Translations under genes and position numbers: made by a program | Assembly (NCBI GenBank): GCA_005938025.2 | Contig: VCCI02000001.1 | Location: forward strand, 1,240,001 to 1,304,000 | Reading direction: 5' to 3' | Origin: Inquilinus sp. KBS0705 | GTDB taxonomy: Bacteria > Bacteroidota > Bacteroidia > Sphingobacteriales > Sphingobacteriaceae | DNA: 64,000 nt | Part shown: piece by piece, positions 55,153 to 62,840 of the stretch | Layout: each line of letters opens with the position of its first letter | Position numbering within the stretch: the first letter of the stretch is position 1 | The notes under the pieces: generated by a model | What the model was told of the DNA's origin: nothing | Databases searched by the model: none | Seen by the model: the letters and a program-made list of their open reading frames with translations, nothing else

Positions 55153-57516
55153 CTACTCGCTTCTTAAATTTTTAACGGGGTTTACCAGGGCCGCTTTAAC
55201 GGCTTGCCAGCTTACCGCGACAAGGCAAATTGCCACACTAAGCAATAAGGTTAAAGCAAATACCCAAAGGTTTACTGATGTATGGTAACTGTAGCTACTT
55301 AACCACTGATACACGCTGTACCAGCTTATTGCAGCGCCAATGATAAAGGATATCACCACCAGCTTTACAAACTCCTGCGATAGCTTTAACCAAAGCTCGG
55401 CAGTACCGGCACCCAGTACCTTACGGATACTTATTTCTTTACCACGCCGCTCGGCCGAGAAGGCAGCTAACCCAAAAAGCCCAAGGCCCGATATGATGAT
55501 GGCTAACAAGGTAAACAGTATGGCCATTGTACCCAAGCGCTGCTCGGTTTTAAACTTTTGGCTAAAGCTTTCATCAGTAAACTTATAATCAAACGGATAG
55601 TATGGGTTGTACTTTTTATAGATGGTTTGCAGCATATTCAGGTTTTTTGAAACCGAATTAGCAGGATTTAGCCTTAACCCCATATTACCCGACCAACCTT
55701 TTACAAACCCTATTATAGCCGGCTTTACAGGCTCGTAGGGCGATGCCCATACAAAATTCTTTACTACACCAATTATGGTACGTTCTGCATTCATCCAGGT
55801 TATCTTCTGGCCTATGGGATCCTTTAACCGCATCAGGGCTACGGCGGCTTCGTTTAGTACCACCGCGGTTGAATCCGATGGCCTGTCTGTAGCAAAATCG
55901 CGGCCTTGTATCACTTTTATCTGGTAGGTGTTTAACATGTGGTTGGTAACACCTATACAATCTATCGGGGTCTTCTCCTCCCCGGCTAATTGGCCCGGCC
56001 ATTTGTTTTGCCATGTAGCGCTGGTGATGTTTGTTATTGGCTCCGAAATACTGGCACCGTCCACAATGGCACCGGCACTAATGGCATCTTGCCTAAAGCT
56101 TTCAAACTTATCGTACATCGCGCCATCGGCAGGCATTTCAATTAAGCCGTTGCGATTATAGCCTACCGGCCTGTCTTTAATATAGTTTATCTGCTTATAA
56201 ATAACAATGCTTGATATGATAAGGCAGGTGGCAAATGTAAATTGTATAACCACCAAAACCTGCCGGGGCTTAACGCTTGCATTACTGTTTAAAAACTGGC
56301 CTTTTAGTACCTTAATAGGGTTAAATGCTGAAAGAAATAAAGCGGGATAGCTGCCCGCGAAAAGCCCGGTAAGCACAGTTACCGATAAAGCTATTGCCCA
56401 GGCTACCCAGTTACCATAAGGCACACTTAGCTGCAAACCTATAAGGTTGCTGAATACCGGCATTAATACGATGATGATAATTAACGACAAGACAAAGGCC
56501 AGCAGGGCCATTAATAACGATTCGCCAAGGAATTGCTGTATAAGCGTGATACGGCGTGCGCCGATAGCCTTGCGGATACCAACCTCCCGTGCCCGCTTTT
56601 CTGAACGCGCCGTAGATAAATTCATGAAGTTGATACAGGCGATTACCAATATGCCGATAGCCAACAATAAAAACAGGCGAACATAATCTATACTACCCCC
56701 TACATTAACGCCATTTTTAAAGTCGCTGTGCAGGTGCAGATCGGCAAAGGGGTAAATGAATAGTTTAACGTCTTTATCTTTTGGAAAATGCTCGCCTATA
56801 AGGTTCTTTATTTTTGCGTTGACAACTGTAGCTGATGCACCGGGTTTTAAAAGCACATAAGTGGCATAGGCATACATGTCCCAGTTTTCGCCCTTTAGCC
56901 ATGGCTGTTGGGTCATAAATGCATCCCATGATATAATGGCCTTATAGTTAAGGCTGGAGTTTGAATTGTCTTTAACAACCGCGCTAACCTTCATCGGGAA
57001 TTGGTTGTTAAATTTTACAACCTGCCCTACCGGGTTAATATTGCCAAATACCGCCTTAGCACTCGACTCGGTTAATACAATAGATGAAGGGTCTGACAAA
57101 GCATCGCGCTTGTTGCCCTGGATAAACTCAAAGCTAAACATATCGAATATGGCCGCATCAATTGCTACGGTATTAAACTTTATGCCTTTATCCTTGTAGG
57201 TTACCAGTATATTCTGTGGCTCATTTATACGGGCTGCGTTGGCTATTTCGGGATAATCTTTTTTTAGTGTGCCGGCCAGCAATTGCGGTGTAAACCATTT
57301 TGTGCGTATTTCGCCATTGCTTGGCTGGTTTTTAAACACCTGGTACAGGTGGTCGCCGTTTGCATGAAACTTATCAAAACTATACTCGTTGTACACATAC
57401 AACAGCAGCATAAAACTTACAGCCATACCAACTGCCAGCCCGCCAATATTTATAACAGACGAAATTTTATTGTTGGCGATATTCCTCCAGGCTATTTTAA
57501 AGTAAGTTCTTATCAT
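55153..57516 (-). CDS. FtsX/MacB-type ABC permease 8 (RPxGY subgroup)
   Basis: 787 residues, the shortest complete copy. The loop is IKDRPVGYNRN and the second coupling motif reads ERRGKEISIRKVLGAGTAELW: the Gly that all other copies have in KE(I/V)G(I/V)RK is Ser here. First coupling motif: RAREVGIRKAIGARRITL. Half-1 end LSAFNPIKVLKGQ; C terminus NPVKNLRSE (Asn for Ser). Very similar in pattern to permease 10. A hairpin at 57591-57625 lies upstream, so it may have its own weak promoter, and an ATGTTAAA/TTTAACAT dyad sits 37 bp before its start. Confidence 0.9.
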   Translation of the reverse strand: MIRTYFKIAWRNIANNKISSVINIGGLAVGMAVSFMLLLYVYNEYSFDKFHANGDHLYQVFKNQPSNGEIRTKWFTPQLLAGTLKKDYPEIANAARINEPQNILVTYKDKGIKFNTVAIDAAIFDMFSFEFIQGNKRDALSDPSSIVLTESSAKAVFGNINPVGQVVKFNNQFPMKVSAVVKDNSNSSLNYKAIISWDAFMTQQPWLKGENWDMYAYATYVLLKPGASATVVNAKIKNLIGEHFPKDKDVKLFIYPFADLHLHSDFKNGVNVGGSIDYVRLFLLLAIGILVIACINFMNLSTARSEKRAREVGIRKAIGARRITLIQQFLGESLLMALLAFVLSLIIIIVLMPVFSNLIGLQLSVPYGNWVAWAIALSVTVLTGLFAGSYPALFLSAFNPIKVLKGQFLNSNASVKPRQVLVVIQFTFATCLIISSIVIYKQINYIKDRPVGYNRNGLIEMPADGAMYDKFESFRQDAISAGAIVDGASISEPITNITSATWQNKWPGQLAGEEKTPIDCIGVTNHMLNTYQIKVIQGRDFATDRPSDSTAVVLNEAAVALMRLKDPIGQKITWMNAERTIIGVVKNFVWASPYEPVKPAIIGFVKGWSGNMGLRLNPANSVSKNLNMLQTIYKKYNPYYPFDYKFTDESFSQKFKTEQRLGTMAILFTLLAIIISGLGLFGLAAFSAERRGKEISIRKVLGAGTAELWLKLSQEFVKLVVISFIIGAAISWYSVYQWLSSYSYHTSVNLWVFALTLLLSVAICLVAVSWQAVKAALVNPVKNLRSE

Positions 57517-57552
57517 GTGGTGTTGGTTATAGCCACAATATCAGTACTATAA

Positions 57553-57576
57553 ATGTTAAATAGTAATTTTTAACAT
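57553..57576 (-). promoter_or_regulatory. Dyad upstream of permease 8
   Basis: ATGTTAAA and TTTAACAT are perfectly complementary with an 8-bp spacer, 37 bp upstream of the permease 8 start. It may be an operator; nothing else supports this. Confidence 0.25.
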
Positions 57577-57590
57577 CTATTAACTAAACC

Positions 57591-57625
57591 AAAATAGCGA
57601 TGAGCTTTTAACCCATCGCTATTTT
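57591..57625 (-). terminator. Terminator between permeases 9 and 8
   Basis: AAAATAGCGATG and CATCGCTATTTT form a perfect 12-bp stem with an 11-nt loop; the minus strand ends the stem in TTTTGG. It partially separates permease 8 from permeases 9-10. Confidence 0.7.
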
Positions 57626-57651
57626 ATGCTTTGTTGTAATTGTCAACCTAA

Positions 57652-60117
57652 CTATTCGCTTCTTAAACTTTTTACCGGGTTGGTAACGGCCGCTTTAACC
57701 GTTTGAAAACTCAAAGTAAACAAGGCTGCCAGTAACATCCCTGCCCCGCTTACCGCAAATACCCACCAGCTAATGGTGGTACGGTCGGCAAAGTTTTCCA
57801 TCCATTTGTGCATGGCATACCAGGCTATTGGTGTTACCAGTACAAAAGCCAGTACTATCAACCATATCAGTTCTGTTGATAGCAGCGTAACAATTTGTGC
57901 TACCGATGCACCCAGTACTTTACGTACACCAATCTCTTTAGTGCGCTGGCTGGTGGTATAAATAGCTAAACCTAACAAACCAAGGCAGCTAATAAAGATA
58001 GACAGCCCTGTAGCCCATGTTAACAGTTTTGAGGTGTTTTGCTCGGCGGTATAAAACTTAGCAATGTCCTCATCATAAAAATGATACTCAAAATCATCTT
58101 CGGGATATATTTTTTTCCATGCTTTTTCAATCCCGGCAATAGCGGTTTTCCATTCTGTACCACCTGCGGTTTGCGGTTTAAGGGCGATATGGAAAGTGCG
58201 GTTGTTCCAGGTGCGGTTATGAGGTAACAGTATAGCCAAAGGCTTAATTGGCGCGTGTAACGATCTTTGATAAAAATCGGCCGTTACACCTACTATCTCC
58301 CTTTTCTTATCGTTATAATCAAGCATTTTACCTATAGCGTCGTTAGGGTTACTAAAGCCTAATACCTTAGCATAATTATTATTAATAACTATGCCCGATA
58401 CTGTATCAGATGCCCGTAAGTTACGGCCAGCCAGTAGTTTTATCTGGTAAAGTTTAATGTAGTTCTCGTCGGCGAATTTTTGCTGCAGATCTGTTTTAAT
58501 TTCCTTTTTTCCATCCTTATAGGTAACCGTGGTTGAATTGGTATTACCCGACGATGGTGGCGCGCCCCCTACACTTATCATTTGTATTTGAGGGATAGCT
58601 TTAATAGCATCCATAAACACCTGCTGCTTGCCAGTACCTATGCTTTTGTAAGGCGTAGATATGTTAACAATGGCATCCTTTTTAAAGCCAAGGTCTTTAT
58701 GTAGGGCGTAATATATTTGCTTGCTCACCAGTATGGTAGCCATTATAAAAAACTGCGCTATAACAAACTGTGTAACCGTTAACGATTTGCGCAGCCAGGC
58801 ATTACGGGTTTTGCTGGTATTGGTCACCTGGTTTTTAAGCACCGCAACCGGTTTATAGCCCGATAACACCAATGCCGGGTAAAAGCCCGACAGGATACTT
58901 ACTACAAAAGTGAGGACTATTAAAAACACAATAAGGTTAGGCTGGCCAAACACATTGGCTGATACACCCGGGGGGATAAAATCTGCAAACAACTTAAGCA
59001 CCACCGGCGCCAAAGCAGTTGATATGATAACCGCGAACAACGTGATCAAAAATGTTTCGCTTAAAAACTGTAATATCAATTGGCTGCGCTTGCTGCCCAT
59101 GGTTTTGCGTATACCTATCTCTTTAGCCCTTTGCGATGCCTGCGCGGTAGTAAGGTTAATAAAATTGATACAGCCCAGTATCAGCAAAAAGGCGGCTATT
59201 ACCAATAAGCCGTAAAGCGTGGTTTTATTGGCTGTACGCACACCATCCATACCACCGTACACCTGGTCGAAGTGGATATCGCTTAATGGCTGAACATGAA
59301 AGCCGTGGTAATTGCCCTTGTCTTCGGGGGTTGGCGGGTTATGTTTTTTTAATAAGGCATTCAATTGTTTTTCTACCCCCACTGCTGATGCCCTCGGCGA
59401 CAATTTAATAAACAATTGCCCTGCCGAATTGGTATTACCCCATTGTGTAACAGGGAAATTATCTTTTAAATAGCTGCTGGTGGTACCGGTTATGTAGGAT
59501 ATAAAATCTTGATAGATAAAATCGGTATTATAACTTAAAGGTTCTATTACCCCGGCTACCGTAGTTCTTACGGAGTCGTCGTACACCACCTCTTTGCCAA
59601 TTACATCGCCATAGCTTAGCTTAGGGAAGTATAGTTTAGCTTTTGTAGTGGTAATTACCACCTGGTTTGGGTTTTTAAAAGCTGTTTTTGCCGAACCTAC
59701 TATCCATTTGTAATCTATTATCTTAAAATAGTTTTCGTCGGCTAATATTAAACCAGGCTGCTTTTTTAGTTTTTTATCACCCGTCGAACCATTTGGGATA
59801 ATAACATTGGTTTCGCCATAAATATAAAATGGTGCTACAACATCAATGCCGGTGGCCTCGGTTTTAGCAGCGGCGTTTAATGCCATGGTTACACCGCTAT
59901 TGTGGCTAACTTCTCCGGCAAACGAGTAATCGCTGGTAACACGGTAAATCAGGTTGGCATCTTTATGCGATTGATCGAAGGTAAAATCGAAATGAACGAT
60001 AAGGTAAATAACCACCGCGGCGCTGATACCTATTGACAGGCCCACAATGTTTATCAATGTAAACAGCTTATGCCTGCGAAACCCGCGCAGCGCAATTTTA
60101 AAGTAGTTTTTTATCAT
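57652..60117 (-). CDS. FtsX/MacB-type ABC permease 9
   Basis: 821 residues, the longest copy. MIKNYFKIALRGFRRHKLFTLINIVGLSIGISAAVVIYLIVHFDFTFDQ is the first membrane segment. Coupling motifs: RAKEIGIRKTMGSKRSQLILQF and SQRTKEIGVRKVLGASVAQ. A PLSDIHFDQVYGGMDGVR stretch is like that of permeases 6 and 7. Extra length is in the periplasmic loops (GSTGDKKLKKQPGL near residue 115; HNPPTPEDKGNYHG near 255). Half-1 end LSGYKPVAVLKNQ; second half starts RKSLTVTQFVIAQFFIMATILVSKQIYYALHKDLGFKK. Confidence 0.9.
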   Translation of the reverse strand: MIKNYFKIALRGFRRHKLFTLINIVGLSIGISAAVVIYLIVHFDFTFDQSHKDANLIYRVTSDYSFAGEVSHNSGVTMALNAAAKTEATGIDVVAPFYIYGETNVIIPNGSTGDKKLKKQPGLILADENYFKIIDYKWIVGSAKTAFKNPNQVVITTTKAKLYFPKLSYGDVIGKEVVYDDSVRTTVAGVIEPLSYNTDFIYQDFISYITGTTSSYLKDNFPVTQWGNTNSAGQLFIKLSPRASAVGVEKQLNALLKKHNPPTPEDKGNYHGFHVQPLSDIHFDQVYGGMDGVRTANKTTLYGLLVIAAFLLILGCINFINLTTAQASQRAKEIGIRKTMGSKRSQLILQFLSETFLITLFAVIISTALAPVVLKLFADFIPPGVSANVFGQPNLIVFLIVLTFVVSILSGFYPALVLSGYKPVAVLKNQVTNTSKTRNAWLRKSLTVTQFVIAQFFIMATILVSKQIYYALHKDLGFKKDAIVNISTPYKSIGTGKQQVFMDAIKAIPQIQMISVGGAPPSSGNTNSTTVTYKDGKKEIKTDLQQKFADENYIKLYQIKLLAGRNLRASDTVSGIVINNNYAKVLGFSNPNDAIGKMLDYNDKKREIVGVTADFYQRSLHAPIKPLAILLPHNRTWNNRTFHIALKPQTAGGTEWKTAIAGIEKAWKKIYPEDDFEYHFYDEDIAKFYTAEQNTSKLLTWATGLSIFISCLGLLGLAIYTTSQRTKEIGVRKVLGASVAQIVTLLSTELIWLIVLAFVLVTPIAWYAMHKWMENFADRTTISWWVFAVSGAGMLLAALFTLSFQTVKAAVTNPVKSLRSE

Positions 60118-60176
60118 CTTTTAAGTGTTTGTTTAGTAGTCTATAGTGCTTAGTTAACAGTATATCATCACAAAAT

Positions 60177-60211
60177 CCATAGACCGTAGTAGTGCTTACT
60201 ATGGGCTATGG
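60177..60211. repeat. Imperfect palindrome between permeases 10 and 9
   Basis: CCATAGACCGTAGTA and TTACTATGGGCTATGG are complementary at about 13 of 16 positions around a loop of a few bases. Related CATAGACCATAG words occur at 36.21 kb. A weak terminator or an intergenic repeat. Confidence 0.35.
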
Positions 60212-60234
60212 ACTATCGTCTATAAGCTTATATT

Positions 60235-62607
60235 TTATTCGCTCCTCAGATTTTTTACAGGGTTAGTTAAAGCTGCTTTAATGGCCTGCCAGCTTACCGT
60301 AGCTAAAGTAACCAGCAAGCTTATTACTATAGTTGCCAAAAATACCCAGGGGCTAATATCAGTTTTGTACACATATTTACTAAAGAACCATTGGTTCATG
60401 AAATACCAGCTGAACGACGCCCCAATTACAAAAGCTATTATTACCAATACCACAAACTCTTTTGAAAGGTTCATCCAAAGGTTGGTTATGGTAGCCCCTA
60501 GTACCTTGCGGATGCCTATTTCTTTGCGGCGCTGCTCGGCCGAGAATGATGCCAGCGCGAACAGGCCCAGGCATGATATTACTATAGCCAGTATAGTGAA
60601 CGATTTTGCCAGTGTACCCAATAACTGTTCGGTTTGGAACTTTTTATTGTACTGCTCATCTACAAACTTATAATCGAAGGGGTAATCGGGGTTGTACTTT
60701 TTATAAACCGCATTTAGTTTAGCCAATGCATCAGATACCGATAATTTGTTATTTAACTTAACGGTTATAGTACCCGCCCATCCCTTCATGTAACCCACTA
60801 TTAAGGGCTCGATAGGTTTAGATGGCGAATCATATATAAAATCTTTAATTACACCCACTACGGTACGATCGGCACCCTGCCATTTTATTTTTGCGCCAAG
60901 GGGTTCTTTCAGGCGCATTAGTTTTACAGCGGCCTGGTTTAGCATAATAGCGGTTGAATCTGACGGGCGGCTAATATCAAAATCGCGCCCCTCGGCCATT
61001 TTAAGGTTAAACGTGCTGATGTAATGATAGGTGGCCACCATTTGCGAAATAGGTAGTTTATCCTCGCCCGGTAATTGCCCCGGCCAGTTGATACCCCACG
61101 ATGCACCACCGCTGCCGGTAATGCTGTTTGAAGTGCTTGCGCCATCGGTAACAGCACCCGTGTTTATAGCATCCCTACGGAAACTTTCAAACTCGTTATA
61201 TATACGGCCATCAAGCGGCAGCTCAACCAGGCTGTTTTTATCGTATCCAGCAGGCAGGTTTTTGATATATATAAGCTGCTTATATATTAAAATGGTTGAT
61301 AGGATAAGGCATGTTGCAAACGAAAATTGTATAACAACTAAAGCCTGCCTTGGCCTTAAGGTGGCGTTACCGGCTTTGTTTATACCCTTTAATACTTTAA
61401 CAGGCTTAAACGACGACAGGAACAATGCAGGGTAACTGCCGGCAACAATGCCCGTTACCATAGTTATACCTAACCCTGCCAACCAAAAGTAAACCGAGTT
61501 ATAGGGTATGGTTAATTGTTTATTTATGATAATGTTAAAATAGGGCAATAACCAACTGGTTAATATAAGGGCCAATACAAACGATATAGCCGACATTAAC
61601 AACGATTCGCCCATAAACTGTTGTATGATAGAAAAGCGGCTTGCCCCCACTACCTTACGCACACCAACCTCGCGCGATCGATTTTCTGAACGGGCGGTAG
61701 AAAGGTTCATGAAATTGATACAGGCAATAAGCAGTATGCCAATAGCTAAAAACATAAACAGGCGTACGTATTGTATAGCGCCGCTGCCGGTAGGCATGCC
61801 ATTTTTAAAATCGAAATATAAATGCTGACGCGAGTATTGGTATAAAGACAGTTTATTTTCTTTATTAGCAGGGTTATACTTACCTACCAAACCCGCCAAT
61901 TTTTTGTTTAAGGCCGCTACGTTTACACCGGGCTTAACCATTGCATAAGTGGTGAAAGAGAAATTACCCCAATTTTGGTCTTTAACCCATGGCTGGTCGG
62001 CCTCCAGCATATCCCACGAGCTTAATGCCTGAAACTTAAGGGTAGCGTTTTCGGGTTGGTTTTTTATAACAGCGGTAACCTTTGCGCTGCGGGTATTGTC
62101 TATTTTTACAATTTTACCAATCGGGTCATCGTTACCAAACAATGCCATTGCACCACTTTCGGATAATACTATTGATGATACATCGGTAAAGGCCGTTTGT
62201 TTATTGCCCTTTACAAATTCAAAACTAAAAATGTCAAATATAGATGGATCTGCCGAAAATGCGGACAGGTTTAAAGCTTTATCGTTATATTTAAAAAGGC
62301 GGCTGTTTAACCAGGTAGCCCGGCTTACCTGCTCAATCTCGGGGAAATCCTTTTTCATGGCAGCAGCTACCGGTACCGATATGCTGTTACCTGTCTGAAT
62401 TTCGCCATTAGCCGGTTGGCTGCGCAAAACCTGGTAAATTCTATCGTTGTTTTTATAAAAACTGTCGTAAGTAAGCTCGTTATACACATACAAAAGCAGC
62501 ATAAAGCTTACGGCCATGCCAACGCCCAAACCACCTATGTTTATGAGGCTGTACAATTTGTTTTTAAACAAATTACGCCATGCAATTTTAAAGTAATTCA
62601 TTATCAT
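60235..62607 (-). CDS. FtsX/MacB-type ABC permease 10 (RPxGY-like subgroup)
   Basis: 790 residues. It is directly downstream of the third control element (dyads 62689-62727, TTGGTAT 62630-62636). ATG 62607 is chosen because MIMNYFKIAWRN aligns with the MIKNYFKIAWRN start of other copies. Coupling motifs: RSREVGVRKVVGASRFSI and EQRRKEIGIRKVLGATITNLW. The loop reads IKNLPAGYDKN. Half-1 end LSSFKPVKVLKGI; C terminus NPVKNLRSE like permease 8. Permease 9 follows after 117 bp with an imperfect palindrome in between. Confidence 0.9.
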   Translation of the reverse strand: MIMNYFKIAWRNLFKNKLYSLINIGGLGVGMAVSFMLLLYVYNELTYDSFYKNNDRIYQVLRSQPANGEIQTGNSISVPVAAAMKKDFPEIEQVSRATWLNSRLFKYNDKALNLSAFSADPSIFDIFSFEFVKGNKQTAFTDVSSIVLSESGAMALFGNDDPIGKIVKIDNTRSAKVTAVIKNQPENATLKFQALSSWDMLEADQPWVKDQNWGNFSFTTYAMVKPGVNVAALNKKLAGLVGKYNPANKENKLSLYQYSRQHLYFDFKNGMPTGSGAIQYVRLFMFLAIGILLIACINFMNLSTARSENRSREVGVRKVVGASRFSIIQQFMGESLLMSAISFVLALILTSWLLPYFNIIINKQLTIPYNSVYFWLAGLGITMVTGIVAGSYPALFLSSFKPVKVLKGINKAGNATLRPRQALVVIQFSFATCLILSTILIYKQLIYIKNLPAGYDKNSLVELPLDGRIYNEFESFRRDAINTGAVTDGASTSNSITGSGGASWGINWPGQLPGEDKLPISQMVATYHYISTFNLKMAEGRDFDISRPSDSTAIMLNQAAVKLMRLKEPLGAKIKWQGADRTVVGVIKDFIYDSPSKPIEPLIVGYMKGWAGTITVKLNNKLSVSDALAKLNAVYKKYNPDYPFDYKFVDEQYNKKFQTEQLLGTLAKSFTILAIVISCLGLFALASFSAEQRRKEIGIRKVLGATITNLWMNLSKEFVVLVIIAFVIGASFSWYFMNQWFFSKYVYKTDISPWVFLATIVISLLVTLATVSWQAIKAALTNPVKNLRSE

Positions 62608-62629
62608 AATGCCATATAACCTAAAACCA

Positions 62630-62636
62630 ATACCAA
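62630..62636 (-). promoter_or_regulatory. TTGGTAT core promoter box of permease 10
   Basis: Minus strand AATTGGTATTGGTTTTAGG, 23 bp upstream of the ATG and 53 bp from the dyads. With the usual spacing of such boxes the mRNA would begin almost at the start codon. Confidence 0.45.
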
Positions 62637-62688
62637 TTATTTAACTTGCTGAATTGCAATTAATTAAAAGAATTAACATAAACAATTG

Positions 62689-62727
62689 TGTACGCATGTG
62701 TAACAGTGATTGTTCGGTAATGATACA
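62689..62727 (-). promoter_or_regulatory. Tandem-dyad activator site, copy 3 (permease 10)
   Basis: On the minus strand TGTATCATTACCGAACA (62711-62727) and TGTTACACATGCGTACA (62689-62705) with a 5-bp spacer. The first 17-mer differs from copy 2 at one base. Centre spacing is 22 bp. Confidence 0.7.
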
Positions 62728-62735
62728 CCTTAGTG

Positions 62736-62840
62736 GTTAGAGGTTGGAGATTAGAGATTTGTGTAAACAATTTTATTAAAATCAAAAAAGGTGACTGGAT
62801 ACCAATCACCTTTTCCTAATCCCTAATCTCAAACCTCTTA
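62736..62840. terminator. Nested terminator after permease 11
   Basis: Inner hairpin AAAAGGTGA / TCACCTTTT (62786-62814) has a short loop and an A/T tract on each side. Outer arms beginning TTAGAGGTTGGAGATTAGAG (62736 on) and CCCTAATCTCAAACCTCTTA (near 62820-62840) match at about 19 of 22 positions. It separates permease 11 from the control element of permease 10. Confidence 0.75.
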
